Below, one piece after another: positions 44,676 to 53,420 of a stretch of DNA of 64,000 nucleotides (within the stretch, counting starts at the first letter, position 1; every line of letters begins with the position of its first letter). Under the pieces are notes generated by a model. That model ran no database searches, was not told the origin of the DNA, and saw only the letters and a program-made list of their open reading frames with translations. The DNA is from Candidatus Zhuqueibacterota bacterium (GTDB lineage Bacteria > Zhuqueibacterota > Zhuqueibacteria > Zhuqueibacterales > Zhuqueibacteraceae). Made by a program: the position numbers and the translations under genes. The stretch spans positions 1 to 64,000 of the forward strand of contig JAKEEU010000389.1 in NCBI GenBank assembly GCA_022616415.1, written 5' to 3'.

Positions 44676-45140
44676 ATGCGTTATGTCAACGAATCAATTT
44701 TGAGACGCTTCGACGAACTAATCCCCGAAGGTGAGCGCTTGTGGGATGAGTTCAAGAAAAATAACGAGGGGATGATCATTGACATAGTCGCCTTTACTCA
44801 ATGGGCAACGAGTTGCCTAAATCTACTTGATAAGCTTTCTATTACAACAAATCGATTTGTAACACAATTCGAAATTTGGGTAACTGGAGGACCGGGCAAG
44901 AAAATGAATATTGGGGCAGCTCTTGGTGTTTTGAAGTCTGCGCGACACGAGTATTTAAGTGGCATGGCGGTTGAATATCACCTTTCCGTTTCAGCGGCTG
45001 TCTTTGGTGGGTTAGAGGCAATAGCCAAAATGAGAAATGATGCTGCGCATGGAGGGGAATTCAATTATTCAAAGATACAGATTGAAGGCGCGCGAGTCCA
45101 GGTTGAATCCATGCTTCGCAAGTTGCTGGGAAATTCATAG
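44676..45140 (+). CDS. Hypothetical HEPN-like protein
   Basis: About 154 residues (ATG 44676; TTG 44664 is possible). It is predicted all-helical. Its C-terminal half has GVLKSARHEYLSGMA and AIAKMRNDAAHGG. The RNDAAH phrase fits the R-x4-H active-site pattern of HEPN ribonucleases and the C-terminal domains of abortive-infection proteins. It is inserted in the same 1.2-kb stretch as the broken DUF4258/YgiT pair, between sufC and sufD. A nuclease role is a guess from that motif; no partner gene is adjacent. Confidence 0.5.
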   Translation: MRYVNESILRRFDELIPEGERLWDEFKKNNEGMIIDIVAFTQWATSCLNLLDKLSITTNRFVTQFEIWVTGGPGKKMNIGAALGVLKSARHEYLSGMAVEYHLSVSAAVFGGLEAIAKMRNDAAHGGEFNYSKIQIEGARVQVESMLRKLLGNS

Positions 45141-45297
45141 CGTGTCACACATTGAAGCGACACTCACCCGCGCTAACACTCGAATTCAGGGTTGTGGTGG
45201 CATCAGGTGAAATGGTGTTGAAGGCAAGTTGTGTATAGTTGATAACACCCGTCCACCCGCGGTGAGAACTACGTGAAAACAGAAAGAATATACCAAA

Positions 45298-46650
45298 ATG
45301 GAAAAAGCAGGTAACGAAAATCTTGATATGAAAAATTGGTATCTATCCAATTTTGACTTTTTTGAGAGCAAGCTGAACGGTCGTGGCGCCATTCCATTTC
45401 ACGAAACCCGCCGGGCGGCGATATCCAGATTTTCCGCATTGGGTTTTCCAACGCCTCGCAATGAAGAATGGAAATATACCAACGTCGCGCCGCTGTTAAG
45501 GCATAAATTCAAATTGGCGCATGAGCCGGTCCATTTAACCAAAGTCACGCTGGCAGAATTTGTTTTCGCCGGATTGCCGCAAAATCTGTTGGTGTTTGTC
45601 AATGGCCGCTTTTCAAAAGAACTGTCGCATGTCGAGTCGCGCGTCCAGGGGCTGGTGATTGATAGCCTGGCCCAGGTTTTACAGCGCGGCGACGAAATCA
45701 CCGGCAAATACCTCGGCCGCTACGCGGATTATGAGAATGAGGCTTTTATCGCTTTGAATACGGCATTTGCCGATGATGGCGCCTTTATTCGTGTCCCGCG
45801 CCACACTGTGCTGGACGAGCCGATTCACTTGCTGAATATATCGGACTCCAGCAAAATGCCTTTTCTCGCCCATCCGCGGAATCTTCTCATCATCGGAGAA
45901 GGCAGCCAGGTCCAAATCATCGAGAGCTATCATCATCTTTCGAGCCAGGCTTATTTTAATAACGTTGTCACGGAGATGGTCTTAGATGAAAATGCTCTTG
46001 TCGATCACGTGCGGATCCAAAACGAGAGCCGGCAATCTTATCACGTTGCTGCTCGGGAAGTGCATCAAGAAAAAGGCAGCGTGTATTCTTCCATCAGCAT
46101 CGACTTGGGCGGCGCGCTGGTTCGCAACAATCTCAACTTGCGATTGAATGCGGAAAACTGCGAAGGCAATTTATTCGGTTTCTACATGGCCTCCGGACAG
46201 CAGCACGTCGATAATCATACGCTGATCGATCACGCCATGCCGCATTGCAACAGCAAGGAACATTATAAGGGAATCCTGGATGATAAAGCCCATGGCGTCT
46301 TCAACGGCAAGGTGATGGTGCGGCCGGACGCCCAGAAAACGAATGCGTATCAATCCAATCAGTGCCTGCTGCTGAGCAATGAGGCGACGATCAATGCGAA
46401 GCCGCAATTGGAGATTTTTGCGGACGACGTCAAATGCAGCCATGGCGCTGCCATCGGCCAGCTCGATGAAGACGCCGCTTTTTATCTGCGTTCGCGCGGG
46501 ATTGGCGAAGAAGAGGCGAATTCGATGTTGCGATATGCTTATGCCAGCGAGGTGCTGGATCACATCAAAATAGAGCCGGTGCGAGAACGCCTGGATAAGA
46601 TGGTCAATGCCGGTTTTAAGGAAAATCAAAGAAATTTTTTAGCAAAATAA
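45298..46650 (+). CDS. sufD: Fe-S cluster assembly protein SufD
   Basis: A 450-residue SufBD-family protein. Characteristic parts are FPTPRNEEWKYTNVAPL near the N-terminus, FVNGRFSKELS, the beta-helix core NNLNLRLNAENCEGNLFGFY, HCNSKEHYKGILDDKAHGVF and FNGKVMVRPDAQKTNAYQSN, and the end CSHGAAIGQLDEDAAFYLRS. It lacks the SufB-specific Cys pattern. SufD pairs with SufB in the SufBC2D scaffold and is needed for iron entry. It is separated from sufC by inserted toxin-antitoxin debris but keeps order and strand. Confidence 0.95.
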   Translation: MEKAGNENLDMKNWYLSNFDFFESKLNGRGAIPFHETRRAAISRFSALGFPTPRNEEWKYTNVAPLLRHKFKLAHEPVHLTKVTLAEFVFAGLPQNLLVFVNGRFSKELSHVESRVQGLVIDSLAQVLQRGDEITGKYLGRYADYENEAFIALNTAFADDGAFIRVPRHTVLDEPIHLLNISDSSKMPFLAHPRNLLIIGEGSQVQIIESYHHLSSQAYFNNVVTEMVLDENALVDHVRIQNESRQSYHVAAREVHQEKGSVYSSISIDLGGALVRNNLNLRLNAENCEGNLFGFYMASGQQHVDNHTLIDHAMPHCNSKEHYKGILDDKAHGVFNGKVMVRPDAQKTNAYQSNQCLLLSNEATINAKPQLEIFADDVKCSHGAAIGQLDEDAAFYLRSRGIGEEEANSMLRYAYASEVLDHIKIEPVRERLDKMVNAGFKENQRNFLAK

Positions 46651-46695
46651 TTGTGGCAAGATGATTTAAAAGCTTTTCAATTATCTTGCCACAAT
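46650..46695. repeat. Hairpin after sufD
   Basis: Perfect 13-bp arms ATTGTGGCAAGAT and ATCTTGCCACAAT around a 20-base loop, starting at the last base of sufD. It may be a partial terminator or a dispersed repeat; parts recur between sufB and sufC. sufS begins 83 bases later. Confidence 0.5.
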
Positions 46696-46777
46696 CATCT
46701 TGCAAAAATATCTTTGCGTCTAGTGCGTTTTTGTTTTTTCTTGTTTGTCTGCGGCTTGTCCGCGTTAGGAAAAATCA

Positions 46778-48055
46778 ATGACAACTTTAGTAGACAATCC
46801 AGTGATTGCGCAGCCGCCAACCCAATCTGTTAACGGCTTCGACGTTGAGAGAATCCGGGAAGATTTCCCGATTCTTCGCCAAAAAGTGCGTGGCAAGCCG
46901 TTGGTCTATCTCGATAGCGCCGCCACCTCGCAAAAACCGCAAGTGGTGATCGAGGCGATCAGCAATTATTATAAAGCGGAGAATGCCAACATTCATCGTG
47001 GGGTATATTATTTAAGCGAGCTCGCGACCAAAGCCTACGAAGACACGCGTCTAAAAGTCAAAGAAACGATTAACGCGAATTCGATCAAAGAAATCGTTTT
47101 TGTCCGAGGCACCACCGAGGGAATCAATCTGGTCGCTTCTTCTTATGGCAGAAAGAACGTCAAGGAAAGCGACGAGATCGTCATCTCGGCGATGGAGCAC
47201 CATTCCAATATCGTGCCGTGGCAAATGCTGTGTGAAGAAACCGGCGCGAAATTGCGCGTCATTCCGATCAATGACGAAGGTGAATTGATGGTGGATGAAT
47301 TTGAAAAGCTCCTCAACAAAAAAACGAAATTGGTTGCCATCGTTCACACCTCTAATTCGTTGGGCACGATCAACCCCATCAAGCACCTCGTCGATATCGC
47401 CCACGATAGAAACGTGCCGGTGCTGGTCGATGGCGCGCAGGCATTGCCGCATGGCAAAATCGACGTGAAAAAATTAGGTTGTGACTTTTTCGTTTTTTCC
47501 AGCCACAAGGTTTTTGGGCCGACCGGCGTGGGCGTACTTTATGCTAAAGAGGCCCTTTTGGAAAAGATGGCGCCATATCAGGGTGGTGGCGACATGATAA
47601 AATCGGTCACCTTTGAAAAGACGCTTTACAACGATTTGCCCTATCGATTCGAAGCCGGTACACCGAATATTGCCGGTGTCATCGGTCTGGGCAAAGCGCT
47701 GGACTACGTGGCCGGTATCGGTTATGAAAAAATCGCCGCTTATGAAAAAGAGCTGTTAAATTATGCGACCGCGGCTTTATCGAGCATCAAGCCTCTCAGA
47801 ATAATTGGGACAGCGCCGGAGAAGGCCGCCGTTATTTCGTTTGTTATCGAAGGAATTCATCCCCACGATGTCGGGACGATTTTGGATCGCGACGGCATTG
47901 CCATACGAACCGGGCATCATTGCACGCAACCGGTCATGGCGCGGTTCAATGTTCCGGCAACTTCCAGAGCCTCGTTTGCTTTTTACAATACCAAAGCCGA
48001 AGCCGATCTTTTGGCCAAAGGCATTCATAACGTCATCAAAATGTTTAGGGGGTGA
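46778..48055 (+). CDS. sufS: Cysteine desulfurase SufS
   Basis: A 425-residue PLP enzyme that removes sulfur from cysteine for cluster building. The N-terminus has [20 protein letters not shown]. The PLP lysine is in FSSHKVFGPTG, the catalytic His in MEHHSNIVPW, and the sulfur-carrying Cys 382 in TGHHCTQPVM, with the short group II loop of SufS. All key residues are present. sufU follows after 11 bases, the usual partner pair. A second, interrupted copy lies at 60740-61966. Confidence 0.95.
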   Translation: MTTLVDNPVIAQPPTQSVNGFDVERIREDFPILRQKVRGKPLVYLDSAATSQKPQVVIEAISNYYKAENANIHRGVYYLSELATKAYEDTRLKVKETINANSIKEIVFVRGTTEGINLVASSYGRKNVKESDEIVISAMEHHSNIVPWQMLCEETGAKLRVIPINDEGELMVDEFEKLLNKKTKLVAIVHTSNSLGTINPIKHLVDIAHDRNVPVLVDGAQALPHGKIDVKKLGCDFFVFSSHKVFGPTGVGVLYAKEALLEKMAPYQGGGDMIKSVTFEKTLYNDLPYRFEAGTPNIAGVIGLGKALDYVAGIGYEKIAAYEKELLNYATAALSSIKPLRIIGTAPEKAAVISFVIEGIHPHDVGTILDRDGIAIRTGHHCTQPVMARFNVPATSRASFAFYNTKAEADLLAKGIHNVIKMFRG

Positions 48056-48066
48056 GATTTAAGAAA

Positions 48067-48519
48067 ATGGATGAGCTGCGCGAATTATATCAGCAAGTGA
48101 TTTTGGATCATAATAAAAATCCAAAAAACTTTGGCAAAATCGAGCCGGCGAATCGCACGGCGGAAGGTTATAATCCGCTTTGCGGCGATCGCATCGATTT
48201 ATATTTGCAAGTGGAAGATGGCATCATCAAAGATATTAGCTTCGAAGGCGCCGGCTGCGCCATTTCAAAAGCTTCCGCTTCCGTGATGACGACGGTGCTA
48301 AAAGGAAAATCACTCGCAGAAGCCGAACAGCTTTTTAGGAAATTTCAGAAACTCATTACGAGTGAGCCAGGCGCCGAGCCTGATCTAAAAGAAATGGGAA
48401 AGCTTGCTATTTTTTGCGGCGTGCGGGAATTTCCGCTGCGCGTCAAATGCGCCGGCTTGGCCTGGCATACGATGGTTGCGGCGCTGAAAAATGAAAACAA
48501 AACGGTTTCAACGGAATAA
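48067..48519 (+). CDS. sufU: SufU sulfur-transfer/scaffold protein
   Basis: A 150-residue IscU-like protein of SufU type. Cysteine ligands and the metal Asp are visible in NPLCGDRIDL, GAGCAISKAS and RVKCAGLAW, and the SufU-specific insert between the second and third Cys is present (about residues 70-100). SufU accepts the sulfur from SufS in a zinc-dependent exchange. ATG 48067 was preferred to an upstream in-frame start at 48052 because of its position 11 bases after sufS. A diverged copy lies at 61956. Confidence 0.93.
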   Translation: MDELRELYQQVILDHNKNPKNFGKIEPANRTAEGYNPLCGDRIDLYLQVEDGIIKDISFEGAGCAISKASASVMTTVLKGKSLAEAEQLFRKFQKLITSEPGAEPDLKEMGKLAIFCGVREFPLRVKCAGLAWHTMVAALKNENKTVSTE

Positions 48520-48548
48520 ATATACTCAGCAAAGGTTATTTTGTAACA

Positions 48549-48625
48549 GTCATTGCGAGCGTTTCTCAGCGAAGCAATCCTTAAAAACCAAGAGATCGCT
48601 TCGGCAAAAAGCGCCTCGCGATGAC
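48549..48625. repeat. GTCATTGCGAGCG-type intergenic repeat
   Basis: Bounded by GTCATTGCGAG and CTCGCGATGAC, with inner GAAGCAATC and GAGATCGCTTC pairs. This is the common dispersed palindromic repeat found between genes of many bacteria. It lies between sufU and sufT. Confidence 0.65.
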
Positions 48626-48692
48626 AATTGTGGAGTTTTTCAGCAACCTGCTAAACGAGTATATCGACCTTCAGTGCAATAGGAAAATAATC

Positions 48693-49016
48693 ATGGAAAA
48701 TGATAGTGCAAAAGCCGATCTCAAAAATGAAATTATCAAAGTGCTGGAAACTTGCTTCGATCCGGAGATACCGGTAAATATTTATGAATTGGGATTGGTT
48801 TATGATATCGCTGTGGATCCCTCCAATAACGCGCTCATACACATGACGCTAACCTCTCCGGCCTGTCCTGTCGCCGGCACGTTGCCGGGTGAGGTGGAAA
48901 ATAAGATCAAAGCTATACCGGGAATCAATGATGCCAGAGTCGAAGTCATTTGGGAGCCCCAATGGAATCCTGATATGATGAGCGAGGTGGCAAAGTTGGA
49001 ACTTGGTTTTATGTAG
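48693..49016 (+). CDS. sufT: SufT-type DUF59 (MIP18 family) maturation protein
   Basis: A 107-residue protein with the DUF59 hallmark DPEIPVNIYELGLVY and the conserved Cys in TSPACPVAG, ending VIWEPQWNPDMMSEVAKLEL. DUF59/SufT proteins help load Fe-S clusters onto target enzymes. AGGAAAATAATC precedes the start. A second gene at 59719-60042 is about 94% identical in DNA and differs by seven residues, which shows a recent duplication or gene conversion. A short ferredoxin-like frame starts directly after the stop. Confidence 0.92.
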   Translation: MENDSAKADLKNEIIKVLETCFDPEIPVNIYELGLVYDIAVDPSNNALIHMTLTSPACPVAGTLPGEVENKIKAIPGINDARVEVIWEPQWNPDMMSEVAKLELGFM

Positions 49017-49127
49017 GTGGATTTGCCCCGTTGCATTGGTTGCACCCTGTGCGCGAAATATTGTCCGTGGGATACCATCCTGATGCTGGACTTTGATGAA
49101 GGCTATCGAAAGGAGAGCATAAAATGA
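49017..49127 (+). CDS. Half-ferredoxin, [4Fe-4S] C-terminal fragment
   Basis: A 36-codon frame opens at GTG directly after the sufT stop and carries [20 protein letters not shown], a complete CxxCxxCxxxCP cluster motif. It ends at TGA 49125-49127, overlapping the start of the full ferredoxin gene (ATGA). It looks like the 3' end of a longer 2[4Fe-4S] gene kept by recombination, but the clean coupling leaves open a small functional product. Confidence 0.4.
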   Translation: MDLPRCIGCTLCAKYCPWDTILMLDFDEGYRKESIK

Positions 49128-49402
49128 CTTACATTATTGCTGAACCGTGTGTGGATGTGCGTGACCGCGGTTGCGTGGACGTATGTCCGGTGGACTGCAT
49201 CTACGAGATTGATGCCACGCAATTGAAGGAAGGCGACGAGGCCTACAAAATGATGCTCTACATCCACCCGCAAGAGTGCATCGACTGCGGGGCCTGCGAG
49301 CCCGAATGCCCGGTGGAAGCCATCTTCCCCGAGAGTGAAGTGCCCGACAAGTGGAAGAACTACACGGATTACAACTACCAGGCTTTTGGCGTGAGTCGGT
49401 AA
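49124..49402 (+). CDS. Seven-iron ferredoxin family protein
   Basis: A 92-residue ferredoxin. The N-terminal cluster region is [17 protein letters not shown] and the second is [16 protein letters not shown], the FdxA pattern that holds a [3Fe-4S] and a [4Fe-4S] cluster. A short acidic linker ([13 protein letters not shown]) and a C-terminal Tyr-rich tail follow. It is an electron carrier in the cytoplasm. AAAGGAGAG precedes ATG 49124. Its place after sufT fits an operon rich in Fe-S clients. Confidence 0.92.
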   Translation: MTYIIAEPCVDVRDRGCVDVCPVDCIYEIDATQLKEGDEAYKMMLYIHPQECIDCGACEPECPVEAIFPESEVPDKWKNYTDYNYQAFGVSR

Positions 49403-49542
49403 GTTGAGTGCTTCCTACAAGAAAAATGTTTAAACCAAGAACAACCCTAAATTCAAACGCCTTGCGCTTGGTACAAATCGTAAATTTTTCCTTAGCGTCA
49501 CGGATTTAGAATTCATCTAACACACTCGCAAGGAGGAGAAAT

Positions 49543-50088
49543 ATGGGCAGACCGCTGCAGCCGCTTCTTCCGAAAGAAAAACGCTTCCTCGAAGAAGGGC
49601 GCTACGGTGATAACGTCATCATTGCATCCGTCGATACGATTTTGAATTGGGCCCGCCTGTCTTCCATTTGGCCCATGACCTTCGGCCTCGCTTGCTGCGC
49701 AATTGAAATGATGGCGGTCGGCGCTTCCAAATATGATCTCGACCGCTTCGGCGCCGGCGTGTTTCGCCCGAGTCCGCGCCAAACCGACTTGATGATCGTG
49801 GCCGGCACGGTGACGATCAAAATGGCGGAGCGCGTCAAGCGGTTGTACGAGCAAATGCCCGAGCCGAAATACGTGATGTCGATGGGCAGTTGCGCCACCT
49901 GCGGCGGCCCGTATTGGAAGCACGGCTATCACGTGTTGAAGGGCGTCGATCAAATCGTTCCTGTCGATATATATGTTCCTGGCTGCCCGCCGCGTCCCGA
50001 AGCCTTGATCGATGGCCTGCTCAAGCTGCAAGAAAAAATACGCCGCGAAAGTTTGCTCCGGCGCAAATTCGAGGAGAAAGTCGCCTGA
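49543..50088 (+). CDS. nuoB: NADH-quinone oxidoreductase subunit B
   Basis: A 181-residue complex I subunit that holds cluster N2. The ligands are visible: ACCAIEMM (the tandem Cys pair), [11 protein letters not shown] and [23 protein letters not shown] lies before the start. The protein is complete, but the other complex I genes are missing here except a truncated nuoC directly after it and nuoI at 52692. It is thus an orphan, possibly an extra copy from a partial duplication of the nuo operon. Confidence 0.93.
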   Translation: MGRPLQPLLPKEKRFLEEGRYGDNVIIASVDTILNWARLSSIWPMTFGLACCAIEMMAVGASKYDLDRFGAGVFRPSPRQTDLMIVAGTVTIKMAERVKRLYEQMPEPKYVMSMGSCATCGGPYWKHGYHVLKGVDQIVPVDIYVPGCPPRPEALIDGLLKLQEKIRRESLLRRKFEEKVA

Positions 50089-50219
50089 TGACGCCCGATC
50101 GCATTGCCGAAAAACTCAAATCCCAGTTTGGCGACAAGGTTTTGGAATTCGCCAAAGACGTCGTCAATCCTGTCGCCAAGATTGTTCCCGAAGCTGTACA
50201 TGTGGAGAAAAGTAATTAG
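50088..50219 (+). pseudogene. Truncated nuoC
   Basis: From ATG 50088, overlapping the nuoB stop by one base, 43 codons encode DRIAEKLKSQFGDKVLEFAK and then VNPVAKIVPEAVHVEK before TAG 50217-50219. This is the N-terminal start of NADH-quinone oxidoreductase subunit C; the 30-kDa body (with its conserved membrane-contact helix) is absent. The gene has been cut and cannot make subunit C. Confidence 0.65.
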
Positions 50220-50252
50220 CAACCAGTCACTTGTCCTACCGAATGCTTGTAC

Positions 50253-50438
50253 ATGACCGATAAATTTGAGACCTCGGTCTACGAACGCAGCAACGGTATT
50301 TATCATTTCTCGAAATACGAGCCGGCCTTGGCGATGAAAATGTTGGCTGCGCAAGCGGCAGAAGAAGCTGCGGCTGCGGCAGCCAAAGCCGCGAAAGCAG
50401 CGGCAGCGCCAAAGCGTGAGCACGCTCCTACATACTAA
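50253..50438 (+). CDS. Small alanine-rich protein
   Basis: A 61-codon frame from ATG 50253. The first 30 residues (DKFETSVYERSNGIYHFSKY) are ordinary. The rest is an Ala/Lys/Glu-rich helix (AAEEAAAAAAKAAKAAAAPK). I know no family, and no ribosome site is strong. Codon use and the intact frame in a tight gene order argue for a real gene, but a low-complexity by-product cannot be excluded. Confidence 0.35.
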   Translation: MTDKFETSVYERSNGIYHFSKYEPALAMKMLAAQAAEEAAAAAAKAAKAAAAPKREHAPTY

Positions 50439-50503
50439 TTTTTTTGAACACTGATGACACGGATTAAACGGATTCACACGAATGAAAATTTTGTGAGGAA
50501 AAT

Positions 50504-51307
50504 ATGTCTGATCAAAAGGCGGAAAAAAACATCATTGCGGTGAGTAGCGGCAAGGGCGGCGTTGGTAAAACGACGGTGAGCGTGAATTTGGCGGTGACCA
50601 TGGCGCAGCAAGGGGCGAAAGTGGGGCTCATGGACGCCGATATTTACGGCCCCAACATTCCCATGATGATGGGCATCAACGACAAACCGCGACAGGCCGC
50701 CAATGGAAAAATCGCCCCGCTGGAAAAGTACGGCCTCAAAATCATCTCCATCGGCTTTTTGGCTGGCGAAAATGCACCGCTGATTTGGCGCGGTCCCATT
50801 GTCTCCAAAATCATCCAGCAATTTCTTAGCGATGTGGACTGGGGCGATTTGGATTACCTGTTTGTGGACATGCCGCCCGGCACGGGCGATGCGCAACTCA
50901 CCCTCACCCAGGCGGCGGCTTTGGCTGGCGGCGTCATTGTCTCCACACCGCAAGACGTGGCCTTGGGGGATGCCATGCGAGGCGTCCGTATGTTTGAGCA
51001 GGTCAAGGTCCCGATTTTGGGGCTGGTCGAGAATATGAGTTATTACGTTTGCACCAAATGCGGCGAACGAGCGGAAATCTTCGACCACGGTGGTGGCCGC
51101 CACGCTGCGGAAAAATACAATATCCCGTTTTTGGGAGAGGTTCCGCTTGACACTCGTATTCGTGTCGGTGGTGACAAGGGGGTGCCCATCGTCGTGGCCG
51201 AACCGGATTCCGTATTTGCCCGGGTGTTTCACGACATGGCGAAACAGCTTGCCGCCAATATCAGCATGTACAATGTGCCGCAGAAGTTTACGAAAGTTGT
51301 TTTTTAA
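50504..51307 (+). CDS. Mrp/NBP35 family ATP-binding protein
   Basis: A 267-residue P-loop ATPase with the deviant Walker A SSGKGGVGKTT near residue 15, [29 protein letters not shown] and a C-terminal CTKCG pair that can hold a bridging Fe-S cluster. It lacks the N-terminal DUF59 domain of longer Mrp proteins. Mrp/ApbC proteins carry Fe-S clusters to client enzymes, including complex I. GAGGAAAAT precedes the start. A broken second Mrp gene lies at 52328. Confidence 0.93.
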   Translation: MSDQKAEKNIIAVSSGKGGVGKTTVSVNLAVTMAQQGAKVGLMDADIYGPNIPMMMGINDKPRQAANGKIAPLEKYGLKIISIGFLAGENAPLIWRGPIVSKIIQQFLSDVDWGDLDYLFVDMPPGTGDAQLTLTQAAALAGGVIVSTPQDVALGDAMRGVRMFEQVKVPILGLVENMSYYVCTKCGERAEIFDHGGGRHAAEKYNIPFLGEVPLDTRIRVGGDKGVPIVVAEPDSVFARVFHDMAKQLAANISMYNVPQKFTKVVF

Positions 51308-51388
51308 AAGCACGCAATCAGTTGATCAATAATGACCAGAAATGGAAAAATTGATCTGAAGTCTGAAGAATGATATAGAGGAGGTCAT

Positions 51389-52264
51389 GTGCCGGATTTC
51401 ATCGAGGTGAAATTCAAAGGCGAACGCAAAGAGTGGTATACCAATCCGCAGCAATTCCCCTTCCGTATTGGCGATCTCATTATTGTCGAAGCGGAAAAGG
51501 GCGAAGATTTGGGCCGCGTCAATCAAGTCGAGCTGCCGGCTCGCGTCTCTGTGTCGCAAAATGATGGCGTGAAAAAAGCGTTCCGCAAAGCGAATGAGAA
51601 CGATGTGGTTCGCCGTCAGGGCAATAAAGTCGCCGAGCAAAAAGCGCTCGAAATTTGTCGTCAAAAGGTTGTGGTCCATAGTCTGCAGATGAAAGTCGCG
51701 GATTGCGAATATCAACTCGACGGCAATAAAATCACGTTTTATTTCACGGCTGAAAAGCGCGACGATTTTCGCGAGCTGGTGAAAGATTTGGCCGGCGTTT
51801 ATCATACGCGCATCGAGCTGCGCCAGATCGGCGTGCGCGACGAGGCCAAACGTTTGGACGGATACGGCGTTTGCGGCCGCCGTCTTTGTTGCTCGTCGTG
51901 GATTCAGGAATTCGGGCCGATCACCACGCAGGCGGCCAAAGAGCAAAATCTGCCGCTCAATCCGAACAAGCTCGCCGGCGTTTGCGGTCGCTTGAAATGC
52001 TGCTTGATGTACGAGCGCGATTTTTACAATTGGGCGATTGCACAATTTCCGGAGCTCGCCAAGCCGATCAAAACCGGCAAGGGCGAAGGCCTCATCGCCA
52101 AAATCGATATTTTCAAAGATACGTTCACGGTGAAATACAATAGCGGTGAAATCGAAGTGTTGCCGCTGGCGGTTTCAAAAGACAAAGTCTACAAATGCCA
52201 GAATGATTGTGGGCATGAGCATGGGAATTTGGAAGAGCTTGCGCGTACTGAATCGCATTACTAA
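51389..52264 (+). CDS. PSP1-domain (RicT/YaaT-like) protein
   Basis: About 291 residues from GTG 51389, which is preceded by GAGGAGGTC. The N-terminal PSP1 fold has IGDLIIVEAEKGEDLGRV, and the centre has VADCEYQLDGNKITFYF. The C-terminal domain carries GVCGRRLCCSSWI and GVCGRLKCCLMYE, a Cys-rich site that in RicT takes part in an Fe-S-cluster-binding complex. These proteins influence RNA processing and development in Firmicutes; in Gram-negatives the role is unknown. The link to an Fe-S island agrees with the cluster-binding property. Confidence 0.88.
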   Translation: MPDFIEVKFKGERKEWYTNPQQFPFRIGDLIIVEAEKGEDLGRVNQVELPARVSVSQNDGVKKAFRKANENDVVRRQGNKVAEQKALEICRQKVVVHSLQMKVADCEYQLDGNKITFYFTAEKRDDFRELVKDLAGVYHTRIELRQIGVRDEAKRLDGYGVCGRRLCCSSWIQEFGPITTQAAKEQNLPLNPNKLAGVCGRLKCCLMYERDFYNWAIAQFPELAKPIKTGKGEGLIAKIDIFKDTFTVKYNSGEIEVLPLAVSKDKVYKCQNDCGHEHGNLEELARTESHY

Positions 52265-52327
52265 GAAATGGCCCATACAGATTCTTTTCGATCTCACTGT
52301 CAACTAATTCCGCCGGGAGTAGTTATC

Positions 52328-52684
52328 ATGCCAACCCAACAAGATATTTTGAACAAATTAAAAGCGATCCTTTATCCAGGCTATAGCCGCGACATTGTCA
52401 GCTTTGGGCTGGTGAAAAATGTTGAGGTGAGTGATAACGCGGTGACAGTTAAACTGGCTCTCGTTAACGAAAAGAGGAACGTTGGTGAGAAGCTACGTTC
52501 ACCGGTGGAAGCTGCTTTACGCGAATTAGATTTTCTCCTCATCGACTTGCCGCCAGGTACGGGTGATGCGCAGCTCGCCCTTTCGCAAAAATTGGCGCTC
52601 ACCGGCGCGATTATTGTCTCTACACCACAACCGGTAGCGCTCTCCGACGCGATGAAAGGTTTGCGTATGTTTCAACAGGCATAG
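52328..52684 (+). pseudogene. Mrp gene with internal deletion removing the P-loop
   Basis: The 118-codon frame starts with a normal DUF59 domain of Mrp ([20 protein letters not shown], then [15 protein letters not shown]). It then jumps directly to the later Mrp phrase [20 protein letters not shown] and ends soon after [12 protein letters not shown]. The Walker A segment and the CxxC region are missing. The reading frame is kept across the join, so a short protein may be made, but it cannot bind ATP as Mrp does. Confidence 0.65.
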
Positions 52685-52691
52685 CCAGACC

Positions 52692-53312
52692 ATGAACGTT
52701 CACGACAAATATAAACCACTCACTCTCTGGGAGCGCACCTATCTGCCGCGCATTTGTGATGGCTTAGTTGTGACGATGCGGCATTTCTTTCGCAATCTCT
52801 GGCATTTTACCTTGGCCCGATTCGGCGTCGAAAGAGAATGGAAAGGCGCCGCAACATATCAATATCCCGAAGTGCGGCGACCGCTGTATCCGCGGTTGCG
52901 CACGCTGCACCGCTTGACCAAGCGCGAAGACGGCACGCCGCGCTGCGTCGCGTGCATGATGTGCGAAACCGTTTGTCCGGCCAAATGTATCTATATCGTC
53001 GCCGGCGAGCGTCCGGAAAAAGAGATTGAAAAATATCCGGTCAAATTCGATATCGATCTCGGCATCTGCGTGTTCTGCGGTTATTGTGTCGAAGCGTGTC
53101 CGGAAGACGCGATTCGGATGGATACCGGCATTCTCGAATTCTCTTCATATACGCGCAACGGCATGATTTTGACCAAAGAAATGCTGCTGAGTTTCGAGCC
53201 CCACCCCGAGTATTATACAGAACGAAAGGATTTGGAACTGACAAAGAAGCTGGCTGCACACCCACCCGAAGAGGAGGCCAGGGTATTGTGCATTAACTTT
53301 TTCGCCTTGTAA
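52692..53312 (+). CDS. nuoI: NADH-quinone oxidoreductase subunit I
   Basis: A 206-residue protein with two [4Fe-4S] motifs: CVACMMCETVCPAKC and CVFCGYCVEACPEDAI. The N-terminal part has LVVTMRHFFRNLWHFTL and the quinone-side phrase EWKGAATYQYPEVRRPLYPR. It matches NuoI. The end (VLCINFFAL) is unlike most NuoI tails, so the last residues may be altered. It is an orphan like nuoB, without the other subunits nearby. Confidence 0.9.
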   Translation: MNVHDKYKPLTLWERTYLPRICDGLVVTMRHFFRNLWHFTLARFGVEREWKGAATYQYPEVRRPLYPRLRTLHRLTKREDGTPRCVACMMCETVCPAKCIYIVAGERPEKEIEKYPVKFDIDLGICVFCGYCVEACPEDAIRMDTGILEFSSYTRNGMILTKEMLLSFEPHPEYYTERKDLELTKKLAAHPPEEEARVLCINFFAL

Positions 53313-53420
53313 GCGGAGCTCGAATTGTGTTTATAAAAGTAGGATAAATCGGCTCATTCGCTTTCCATATCCGGCTTCTCCTGTAACAGGCATTGATGTA
53401 CTCAAGTTCCTCATGAAAGA

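Noticed and set aside
50341-50438. Ala/Lys-rich stretch as a histone-like or antifreeze protein
   Set aside because: Low complexity alone supports no such function; it is kept only as a weak hypothetical gene.
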